The position numbers and the translations under genes were made by a program. From Nostoc sp. JL33 (GTDB taxonomy: Bacteria > Cyanobacteriota > Cyanobacteriia > Cyanobacteriales > Nostocaceae), in NCBI RefSeq assembly GCF_017114985.1, contig NZ_JABXKP010000090.1, positions 156,750 through 220,749 of the forward strand: a stretch of 64,000 bases of DNA, read 5' to 3'. This document shows, one piece after another, positions 8,420 to 15,460 of this stretch; position 1 is the first letter of the stretch, and every line of letters begins with the position of its first letter. The notes below the pieces were generated by a model. The model had not been told where the DNA came from. It searched no databases and saw nothing but the letters and a program-made list of their open reading frames with translations.

Positions 8420-8553
8420 CATAACTTCTCCACAGGCGTTTAAAGCCTCCCTAGCACCGACGGCGGCTATTTAATTTTAAGACAAATGAGCGTGAAATAT
8501 GCAGCTAATAACTCATGACTCTTATCTGCCGAGTCTGCCGCTTGTAGAAATCA
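8420..8553 (+). repeat. Right arm of ~134-bp imperfect inverted repeat flanking psbM
   Basis: Inverted partner of 7853-7986. Its terminal half (TAACTCATGACT ... CTTGTAGAAATCA) recurs a third time at 58515-58560, showing this is a dispersed repeat family and not a feature special to psbM. Confidence 0.9.
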
Positions 8554-8574
8554 ACGGCTAACTCTATTTTGACT

Positions 8575-9426
8575 TTAATCGATTGTCCGTGCCAACAATA
8601 CCGGACAAGTGGCATTGACTCGAACATAATCAGACAAGGAAGATCCGATAAGTCTGTCTATATCAACAAAACTTTTAGCGATCGATGGACGACGATCTGG
8701 AGAACCGAGCAATAATAAGTCTATATTCAACTCTTCTGCCAAGCGACAAATTTCTTCACCAGGTTTGCCACTGCTGATATAAGAACGAGATTGGACGCCC
8801 TGTTTTTCAGCTTCTGCAACAGCAGCTGCCAAAACTGGATTTTTGTCTGAGTTAACCTCAGTTATTTCCGATTTTTTCCCGCCTAAATCTGTAGTAATAT
8901 TTGCCAAGATTAACTGGCCACCCTGAATATCTCGCAACAAAAACAGAGCCAATTTCAAGCAATTTTTTGCTGAATCAGAGTTGTCTATTGCCACCATAAT
9001 GCGCTTAATTTTTTTCACATAAATGTCATCTTTTACCAGCAACATGGGGCGAGAAGATAGTTGGAAAACATACTGACTGACTGAGTTCGATAAAATCGAT
9101 TGCAGCCGCTTCAGCCCGCGTGAACCCATAATAATCAAGTCAGCGTCGATTTCATCAGCTACTTGGCAAACCACATCTTTGGGATCGCCTTCACGCAAAA
9201 TTGAAGAAACCTGGCTAGGATCTAAGTTCAAAGTTTGAATCGCATTCGCCAGAATTTTACCACCATTTTCCCATTTAGCTGTCATGCTAGCAGCAGCATT
9301 TTGTGCTTGAACAACATGCAAAATTGTAACTTTTGCAGATTGAATTGAAGGGATTTCTTTTAGGGTTTTGAGCATTTCTTCTGCATGTCCCAATCCCGAT
9401 ACAGCCAGCAAAATTCTTCTGATCAT
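8575..9426 (-). CDS. Tandem universal stress protein (UspA-like, two domains)
   Basis: A 283-residue protein with two consecutive Usp domains. Domain 1 (residues about 1-140) starts IRRILLAVSG and ends with the nucleotide-loop region IIMGSRGLKRLQSILSNSVS. Domain 2 (about 145-283) starts KRIMVAIDNSDSAKN and has the equivalent LLLGSPDRRPSIAKSF and SSLSDYVRVNATCPVLLAR segments. Domain 1 matches the ATP-binding signature G-x2-G-x9-G(S/T) only approximately. Tandem Usp proteins are common in cyanobacteria and usually respond to stress; the specific trigger is unknown. The gene is monocistronic with a 590-bp upstream gap. Confidence 0.92.
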   Translation of the reverse strand: MIRRILLAVSGLGHAEEMLKTLKEIPSIQSAKVTILHVVQAQNAAASMTAKWENGGKILANAIQTLNLDPSQVSSILREGDPKDVVCQVADEIDADLIIMGSRGLKRLQSILSNSVSQYVFQLSSRPMLLVKDDIYVKKIKRIMVAIDNSDSAKNCLKLALFLLRDIQGGQLILANITTDLGGKKSEITEVNSDKNPVLAAAVAEAEKQGVQSRSYISSGKPGEEICRLAEELNIDLLLLGSPDRRPSIAKSFVDIDRLIGSSLSDYVRVNATCPVLLARTID

Positions 9427-10014
9427 CTTACGTAATTTTTGTGAAGTTTACTTTTGTCTTCGCTGTTAGTACTTGGCTCTGGTCAGATTTTTCCCGCCTT
9501 GCTCGACAACCTAGTTAGTAAGTTGGCACAAACAAACTTTGTTTTTTAGTATTTAACACTCAAACAAATGGGAAAGTATAAAAAACTCAACAAATGTTTA
9601 AGTTTATTTGCACGTAGTTACTTAAATTCTCAACTAAATTTCAATTATTAAGCATACTCTCAATTTAGCCTGAATAACTTAATAAATTATGATGTTAGTT
9701 ATCATTTTTAATCTATGTTCACTTTTTTTAATTAGAGGGAAGTTAAGTATTGCAAAGAAATACCAAAATAACTCTTAGGGAAAGTTGATTCAGTGTAGCC
9801 TTTAGCAGGCGATGTCTACGACGGGCTATGCCTACGCTTCCGGCTTGAATAGTCTACACTACTCCTGAATTTTTCCTACTCTCCACCTTTTTTTAATTTT
9901 ATTGCAACTTTGGTAACTCAGATAGGATTGCTATATCCGCAAATATTAACAGAGATAAATCAACTACTTACTACTGCTCCTTTGATGGCAGCAGAGGATA
10001 ATGTTGACAACCTA
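9427..10014. other. Long intergenic region upstream of usp
   Basis: No gene. Very AT-rich from about 9540 to 9770. A GC-rich dispersed repeat (GCAGGCGATGTCTACGACGG and on to CTTCCGGC) lies near 9807-9845, and a GGATTGCTATA motif of the TATAGCAATCC family is at about 9926. Confidence 0.5.
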
Positions 10015-10578
10015 TCATATCCAGTCAGCAATGTAGACAGGTCCAGTTTCGATACTTCCATCGGGCATGATGGTATTCCAGAAAAAAGTACCAATGTTGC
10101 CATATCTGACTTGACGGAGTTCCAACCCATTCTTGTGCATAAAACCAACAGTGTTTGTGAGGTCAGCTTCAGCCAGATTGGTATGATTGAGGATGGCTGG
10201 ACCAATAGCTCCAGCCAAATTAGCCCTAGTCAAGTTGGCGTCACTCAAATCAGCCCTTCGCAAATCAGTACGATATAACCTAGCTTTGATCAAATTGGCA
10301 CCTCGCAAATCAGCCCTACTCAAGTTACAATCATCAAGAAAGCCTTCCGTAACGTCAATTCCAACCAAGAAAGCATTGCTGAGATTAGTACCAATAAAAC
10401 CGCATTGAGCCAAGTTAGCTCCAGCCAAATTAATTCCACTGAGATCGACTCCTTCCAACAAAGAGTAGTCACCGTAAATATAGCTAAAGCTCAGTCCAGA
10501 GAAATCCCTTCTTCCAGCAGCATAAAGCTCCAAGAACTCCTCAATGAAAGAAATTTTGGCTCCCCTGTTTCCATCCAT
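10015..10578 (-). CDS. Pentapeptide-repeat protein
   Basis: A 187-residue protein with about 18 pentapeptide units of the A(D/N)LXX type between residues 40 and 145 (for example GANLA, SRADLRGANL, RRADLSDANLTRANL), which fold as a right-handed quadrilateral beta-helix. The N-terminal 35 residues (FIEEFLELYAAGRRDFSGL) form a short helical start, and the C-terminus ends in a non-repeat module (NTIMPDGSIETGP) seen in many cyanobacterial members. HetL, a heterocyst regulator, belongs to this large superfamily, but nothing here shows it is HetL. An opposite-strand frame covering the same bases reads as a Ser/Gln-rich protein and is only a shadow. Confidence 0.88.
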   Translation of the reverse strand: MDGNRGAKISFIEEFLELYAAGRRDFSGLSFSYIYGDYSLLEGVDLSGINLAGANLAQCGFIGTNLSNAFLVGIDVTEGFLDDCNLSRADLRGANLIKARLYRTDLRRADLSDANLTRANLAGAIGPAILNHTNLAEADLTNTVGFMHKNGLELRQVRYGNIGTFFWNTIMPDGSIETGPVYIADWI

Positions 10579-11192
10579 ACCCTAACTCCCGAATCAATTA
10601 GTATTATCAACAGTACCGCACAAAGCTTCTGTAACACCCTTCTAGCACCCCAAACAGAGTTCAACATAAACATCTAACTCACCTTCCTCACTAGAAGTAT
10701 GAGTGGTTAAAAACATTTTTAGAATTGCCTTATGGCATTCCGTCTCATGATTAAATTCGGATTGCTATAGTTTACTCTAGTTTCTCATTCTCAATATTAG
10801 TAACAATTAAGATGCGTTTGCCGTGATAAATTCATGAGCATTTAAGTTGTATAAAAGCAGGGCTGAAGCCCTTATTAAAAGCGAATCATCCTGGAAAAAT
10901 GAATAACGATTAGCTTATTAAAACCCCCCAAATAGAATCTGGAGGGTTTTGTTTGATTGCTTGTAAGATTCACTTAACTTAGATGTGCTTCTGGTTGTCC
11001 GTTTTGGACTACAAAGGAAGCTAGTACAGCGCGGCGTAAATCAAGCTACCATTTGAAAACTTGCAAAAGCCTTGGTATACAAAACTTTTGACTTTTGACT
11101 TCCGCCTTGCGGTACTAGGGTTTTGACAGAGCCATTCAAGTTAACAATGCTTGATACAACGCGGTAGTCGCTTTGCCAAAATTACGAATTAT
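10579..11192. other. Intergenic region between pentapeptide gene and proA-like gene
   Basis: No convincing gene. It contains a GGATTGCTATA repeat end near 10757, a small AGGGCTGAAGCCCT hairpin near 10858, the probable proA-side terminator at 10920-10950 and a dispersed TTTTGACTTCCGCCTTGCGG repeat near 11094. Confidence 0.5.
10920..10950 (-). terminator. Possible intrinsic terminator
   Basis: AAAACCCCCC (10920-10929) pairs with GGAGGGTTTT (10941-10950) with one mismatch. Either strand gives a T run. It lies about 240 bp past the minus-strand proA-like stop, so use by that unit is an inference. Confidence 0.5.
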
Positions 11193-12458
11193 TTAAAATC
11201 TGCCATTTCCCTGAACAATGTGCTTAACGGTAGTCAAGGTTTCCAGGCTGATAAATCCCCGACGATGACCTTTTTGGTTAGACATGCCGAGAAACACTGA
11301 ATCTCCCCGCGAGGGGTTGCGGGAAAAACGCGGGGAAGTGTTGATGTAAGTAGAAGCACTGTTAACTCCTAAGGCAAACTGCCGACTTTCCTGGTAGGAT
11401 TCAGTAACGATGCAGTCGGCGTGCCCACTGCTGTGTTGATTAATCCAGGCGATCGCAGTCTCTAAGCTATCCACCAGTTTAAAAGCTACTGTCCTAGTTA
11501 AATAAGGATTTCCCCATTCGGCTTCCTTCACCAGATGCAACTGGGGAAAGGCTTTTACTAGTTCTGCATCCCCTTTAATTTCAAAACCTTTTTCCATTAA
11601 GCTGTTCCACAGAACTGCTAAAGATGATGGCAAGGCTTGGCGATGAATGAGCACCTTTTCAATGGCATTAACTTGGTCTGGTTCGCTCTGATGGCTATTA
11701 AGAATCATTAAGCGCACCATTTCTAAGCTGCTATTCGGCGACCAGTAGAGATAACAGTTACCCATTGCTGATTTTAAAACTGGGCAAGTTGACTGTCGTA
11801 CTACCTGCTGTACCAAGCTGGAACGTCCGTAGGGAATCACTAGATTCACGTACTGGTCTTGGGTGACTAAATCCCGAATCGAAGCACCATGTTCTGCTGT
11901 GATCAGTTCTAGACAGCCCGGAGGTAGACCAACTTGGGCGATCGCGCTTTGCAGTACCTCAGCGATCGCCGCGTTGGAATGGCTAGCTTCAGTACTGCCT
12001 TTGAGAATTAGACAATTGCCAGTTTTGATACAAAAACCCGCCGCGATCGCCCCTAAATCCGGGAACGCCTCATAAATAAATCCAATCACTCCCAAGGGCA
12101 TTAACTGGGTGTAACTTTGGGAATCTTCCAGTTGATAATCAGCAGTTCTGACGCGCCGTAGCGGATCTGATAATTCCCCTAACCGTTGTAAAATGTCCAC
12201 GGTCATCTCTAGCCTTGTGGGAGTCAGCTTCAGCCAGTCCAATATCAACTCAGGCACTGCCATTTCCCGACTGGCTTCTAAATCCAAGGTGTTGGCTTCT
12301 AGAATGTCGTCAAATGAGCGCTCAAGAGCTTGTGCCATCGCCAGTACTGCACGACTCCGGTCTGCTCCCTTTGTGATCCCCAACTTTAGGGAAGCTTGAT
12401 AGGCTCGTTGGGCACTAGTAATCGGTTCGGGGTGGTCATCCAAAACTTCAACAGTCAT
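11193..12458 (-). CDS. ProA-like protein (gamma-glutamyl phosphate reductase family) lacking the catalytic cysteine
   Basis: A 421-residue member of the ProA branch of the aldehyde dehydrogenase superfamily, which in true ProA reduces gamma-glutamyl phosphate to glutamate semialdehyde for proline synthesis. The fold is complete: PLGVIGFIYEAFPD near residue 121, the KGSTEASHSN loop near 153, AMGNCYLY near 231, NQHSSGHADCIVT near 342 and the C-terminal ISLETLTTVKHIV. In true ProA the catalytic cysteine lies in RPGVCNAxE; here the aligned segment is EPDQVNAIE (259-267), with valine at 263. The adjoining N-A-K-T-Q-R-P stretch is also altered. I infer a paralog with lost or changed activity. It is 4 bp downstream of a zinc-ribbon membrane protein gene, a likely operon. 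Annotation as proA would be risky. Confidence 0.85.
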   Translation of the reverse strand: MTVEVLDDHPEPITSAQRAYQASLKLGITKGADRSRAVLAMAQALERSFDDILEANTLDLEASREMAVPELILDWLKLTPTRLEMTVDILQRLGELSDPLRRVRTADYQLEDSQSYTQLMPLGVIGFIYEAFPDLGAIAAGFCIKTGNCLILKGSTEASHSNAAIAEVLQSAIAQVGLPPGCLELITAEHGASIRDLVTQDQYVNLVIPYGRSSLVQQVVRQSTCPVLKSAMGNCYLYWSPNSSLEMVRLMILNSHQSEPDQVNAIEKVLIHRQALPSSLAVLWNSLMEKGFEIKGDAELVKAFPQLHLVKEAEWGNPYLTRTVAFKLVDSLETAIAWINQHSSGHADCIVTESYQESRQFALGVNSASTYINTSPRFSRNPSRGDSVFLGMSNQKGHRRGFISLETLTTVKHIVQGNGRF

Positions 12459-12462
12459 TGAG

Positions 12463-12870
12463 TTAACGTCTGTAGGTAAGCCAGACCATTAGTGCTGGTA
12501 GGATAGCCAACAGCACCGCCACTATTGCCCAAGCAATAATGCTGGAACCATTTGCCAATCGCAGTGCTAATGGGAGCCATATAATCACTAGCACGAAAAT
12601 AATGCCCAGCGCTACAGGCAGATAGCTTTCTCCCAAGCGGGGATGGACAACATGCCAACTATTTCCCATCCAACGCCAAGCCCGCTTGTAGGGATAGGTG
12701 GTAGAAAGCTGTTCTAGGACGTGACCATTATCTTCTACGACAAAGATTTGCTGACAGCGATCGCAACCAAATGCTTCTGTCAGCGTAATCGGAATTAACT
12801 GACCCCGGCGACGGCAGGGACAGGGGTATTCGGTATTGAAATCGATTTTTTCGGGTTTTTGAGATTGCAC
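12463..12870 (-). CDS. Zinc-ribbon membrane protein of unknown function
   Basis: A 135-residue protein starting with GTG. The N-terminal half has a four-cysteine ribbon-like site (YPCPCRRRG near residue 15 and FGCDRCQQ near residue 33). The C-terminal half has two hydrophobic helices (about 83-105 and 110-132) ending in a basic tail. This suggests an inner or thylakoid membrane protein with a cytoplasmic metal-binding head. It lies 4 bp upstream of the ProA-like gene on the same strand, so the two are almost certainly co-transcribed. I do not recognise a named family. Confidence 0.7.
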   Translation of the reverse strand: MQSQKPEKIDFNTEYPCPCRRRGQLIPITLTEAFGCDRCQQIFVVEDNGHVLEQLSTTYPYKRAWRWMGNSWHVVHPRLGESYLPVALGIIFVLVIIWLPLALRLANGSSIIAWAIVAVLLAILPALMVWLTYRR

Positions 12871-13733
12871 AAGCGTTCTAATAACTTGAGCGAGTTTTAC
12901 ACGAACAGTGAGAATATAATCCCTTGGTAAATGCCTTAGAGGCTTCTCTCTTTATATAGATGGGCAGGCGATACAAACGTCGCCATAATTGCAAACAGTA
13001 GATGTAGCCGACTTTAAGTATCGTAATTGCCATATCACTACGGGGTTCTCTATTTGTAGTCTTTCCCCAAAGCTGGCAATCTTATTTAAAAATTTCCTTG
13101 TGTTCATTTGTCGCTTTCAAGGTAATGTGGTTGCTTTTTTGGGCATTTATTGTGCTGACACACCTGGTACGATTTTAAGCCTACGTGGCGACCACTCCTA
13201 AAACAAATCGTTTGGGAAGGCTACGCTCATAAATAACAGACACCAACAAACCCGCTAATTTTACTTTGGGTCACTATATATTAGTATCCAGTTATCAAGG
13301 TGAGATCAAGATTACGTCCAATCTCTATTCCTTCCAGTTCACAAGCGTTTCAAGAGCGGGAATTGCCAAAATATCTAGAGCGTGTGTGTGACTCTTTGCC
13401 CAAATAGATTATGGCTAATTTCACTGCTAAAAGACGCTTTGCACCTGAAAACACTTTATTTAACTAGCCACCTTTAGTCCAGTGTAATACACCCTACATA
13501 AAACGAATTGATTACACCTATAAAGATTCTAGCCAAGGTAATCCATATCTAGACTACTCTAAAGCTGGGTTTTATATTTCTTAGCAAGCGGGCAACGCGA
13601 TCGATTTGAGTGGGCGATATTCAAATGGCGACAGTAGACGATTTTTTTGCTCGATCTGTCTGTCCACATTCGGAGCGGTTCACAGGAGTGCAGCGCGAAT
13701 CGACGAACACTTCAACGCACCCTAATAAACAGT
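12871..13733. other. Long gap with possible decayed coding fragments
   Basis: No intact gene. Between about 13300 and 13575 three short frames on the plus strand read like protein (one ends LPKYLERVCDSLPK, another contains RIDYTYKDSSQGNPYLDYS), separated by stops, which suggests a decayed gene, but I recognise no family. A partial copy of the tRNA-Gly 3' end lies at 13586-13640. Confidence 0.35.
13586..13640 (-). repeat. Partial, degenerate copy of the tRNA-Gly 3' end
   Basis: AAGCGGGCAACGCGAT (13586-13601) matches AAGCGGGTAACGCGAT at 13774-13789, the acceptor/T-arm end of the real tRNA-Gly, at 15 of 16 positions. Weaker similarity continues to about 13640. It could be an old attachment-site duplicate or a tRNA relic. 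Confidence 0.5.
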
Positions 13734-13766
13734 AAACCTCTTGGAATTTTTAACTCCAAGAGGTTT
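13734..13766 (-). terminator. Terminator-like hairpin downstream of tRNA-Gly
   Basis: AAACCTCTTGGA (13734-13745) pairs perfectly with TCCAAGAGGTTT (13755-13766) around a 9-nt loop, 9 bp beyond the tRNA 3' end on the minus strand. The T run is short. Confidence 0.65.
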
Positions 13767-13774
13767 TAGTTGGA

Positions 13775-13846
13775 AGCGGGTAACGCGATTCGAACGCGCG
13801 ACATTCACCTTGGCAAGGTGACGCTCTACCACTGAGCTATACCCGC
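13775..13846 (-). tRNA. tRNA-Gly (GCC anticodon)
   Basis: On the minus strand the 5' GCGGGTA acceptor arm (13846-13840) pairs with TACCCGC at 13782-13776. The D-arm is GCTCAGTGGTAGAGC, the anticodon arm CACCTTGCCAAGGTG with anticodon GCC, and the T-arm contains the canonical GTTCGAATC. The discriminator is T and CCA is not encoded in place, as is usual in Nostoc. A consensus promoter lies just upstream (13865-13893). Confidence 0.97.
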
Positions 13847-13864
13847 AATCGATAACCATATCTT

Positions 13865-13893
13865 AATATCTCAGATTTATCTGTAATTGTCAA
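13865..13893 (-). promoter_or_regulatory. Probable promoter of tRNA-Gly
   Basis: On the minus strand a perfect TTGACA (13893-13888) is followed after 17 bp by GATATT (13870-13865, four of six matches to TATAAT). The -10 element ends 18 bp before the mature tRNA 5' end. Confidence 0.7.
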
Positions 13894-13959
13894 CCCCTTA
13901 ATATAGTCATTAGTCATTAGTCATTAGTTAATAACAAAGGACAAATGACTAATGACGCC

Positions 13960-14538
13960 TTAGCCCAGTTCTTCTGACTCCGCAGTTAAATTGCCGACGC
14001 TGGCACTTTGAAAAGAGGCTGGTAAAGACTGACTATTACGAGAATATGGCTCTGCCAGGTTAGAACGCAGTTGCCGCATCAGGCTGGCCATTTCTAGGGC
14101 ATTCATGGCATAATCCCAGCCATGATTACCTTTGATGCCTGCCCGTTCTAAGGCTTGCTGCATAGTGTCTACTGTCAAAATGCCAAAAATTACTGGCACC
14201 CCAGTTTGAAAGCTAGCGGCAGCAATGCCTTTAGAAACTTCTGAGGATACGTAATCAAAATGAGGTGTTTGCCCTCGAATGACTGCACCTAGACAAATTA
14301 CAGCATCATAACGATGGGAAATTGCTAGTTGGCGAGCTACTAAAGGTACCTCAAAACTTCCTGGAACCCAAACATAGTCCACCTGATTACCGTGGGGGTT
14401 AGGGTCTACACCGTGGCGCTTCAAGCAATCTTGACATCCCTCTAGCAGCTTTCCGGTAACAAGGTCATTGAATCGACCAATCACCACTGCAAACCGCAAA
14501 GGCTCCGTTTGGGTAAAAGTTCCCTCGAAAACTGCCAT
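13960..14538 (-). CDS. ribH: 6,7-dimethyl-8-ribityllumazine synthase
   Basis: A 192-residue lumazine synthase, the penultimate enzyme of riboflavin synthesis, which forms icosahedral or pentameric assemblies. Substrate-binding and catalytic segments are visible: GRFNDLVTGKLLEG near residue 21, VPGSFEVPLVA near 58, CLGAVIRGQTPHFDYV near 82 (with the catalytic histidine), and GILTVDTMQQALERAG near 119. The C-terminal 30 residues (Ser-rich, ending TAESEELG) extend beyond the usual core and look disordered. psbZ lies 190 bp upstream on the same strand, an arrangement also known in Synechocystis (recalled, not checked). Confidence 0.97.
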   Translation of the reverse strand: MAVFEGTFTQTEPLRFAVVIGRFNDLVTGKLLEGCQDCLKRHGVDPNPHGNQVDYVWVPGSFEVPLVARQLAISHRYDAVICLGAVIRGQTPHFDYVSSEVSKGIAAASFQTGVPVIFGILTVDTMQQALERAGIKGNHGWDYAMNALEMASLMRQLRSNLAEPYSRNSQSLPASFQSASVGNLTAESEELG

Positions 14539-14728
14539 GACTGCCTCTTAATCAACTATACTTCTGGCCAATATACATTTCTTAATTTAAATGTAGAGGA
14601 GCAGGAAAGCACGGTCAGAAAAAAGAAAATCCGAAAAAATCTCTCCTTTTTTCCTTTGGTCTTTGACCTTGGCTTTTCTGCCCCTCTAGTTCTTATATTA
14701 TCTGCCTGCGCCAGACCGAAGCCGTCGC

Positions 14729-14917
14729 CTACACGACAAAAAAGTTTAACAAGCCAACTAAAAATACCAAACCAATCCAGGCGGCGGAACCAACCCAGAG
14801 CAGTTTTTTAGATTCAACCCAATTTTGGGGAGTGGCGTAAGCAACGGGAACGCCAACAACCAGGACAAAAGACAATAGGACTAGGCTTATCAAAGCGAAT
14901 TGGAATATTATGGTCAT
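14729..14917 (-). CDS. psbZ: Photosystem II protein Z
   Basis: A 62-residue two-helix PSII subunit (formerly Ycf9) that stabilises PSII-antenna contacts. It begins MTIIFQFALISLVLLSFVLV (helix 1), has the loop PVAYATPQNWVESKKLL, and ends in helix 2 (GSAAWIGLVFLVGLLNFFVV). The frame is open to 14932, but the ATG at 14917 is the family start and is preceded by GGGAGAAG. ribH follows on the same strand; the 190-bp spacing leaves room for a separate ribH promoter. Confidence 0.97.
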   Translation of the reverse strand: MTIIFQFALISLVLLSFVLVVGVPVAYATPQNWVESKKLLWVGSAAWIGLVFLVGLLNFFVV

Positions 14918-15460
14918 TTTTGCTTCTCCCAATACAGCGAAATAGTGATATGTCTTACACTAACAGTAAGGTGTACAGTGTAGGCAACGAGCGTGACTCC
15001 TGCTATTGCATAGGACATTTCCAGAAGCCCTGGTTTTATGTCCTCGTGATCCCCCACGGTCAAAAATTTGATTTTTTCTTCCTTTCGTACCCCACAAATT
15101 TTACGACACAGGATGAATTGCTTATGACTTTTGCACTGATGTGTCAACCAATGGTAAATTTGCATTCTTTGAAAGGATGCCTACTCGTTTCCCGTTGTCT
15201 AACGTTTCACGTAGGTTTCCCAGAGGGCAGTAAGCGAGGTGTATCAACGGCCGTGGCGGCGAGTAACCACTTAAATCATACAACGCCGTGATCATCTATT
15301 TCAGAATATTTGAGAATTAGGGTGCTGACTCTGAGGGTTAAAGGGTGAGGCTTCTGTCCATTTTAGCTAAAGAGCGACACTGATACTTTTTTCTTATTTT
15401 TCAGTTACCAAAAATTACAATATTTTAGTCGTTCGTCCTTTGTCTAAGCACCAATGACCA
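14918..15460. other. Divergent intergenic region
   Basis: No gene recognised. The first 60 bp upstream of psbZ contain the partly palindromic TTACACTAACAGTAAG. The rest carries no obvious hairpin or repeat until a CAATGACCAATGACT repeat just before 15461. Confidence 0.45.

Larger units (their letters stand above)
8226..8574. other. Gap between psbM and the convergent usp gene
   Basis: No gene. It holds the psbM terminator, a tandem TCTAAAA heptamer run (about 8352-8384) and the right arm of the psbM-flanking inverted repeat. Confidence 0.6.

Noticed and set aside
9910..10278. A 122-residue plus-strand frame rich in SQISPSQ-type repeats
   Set aside because: It is the antisense reading of the pentapeptide-repeat gene; repeats on one strand force repeats on the other.
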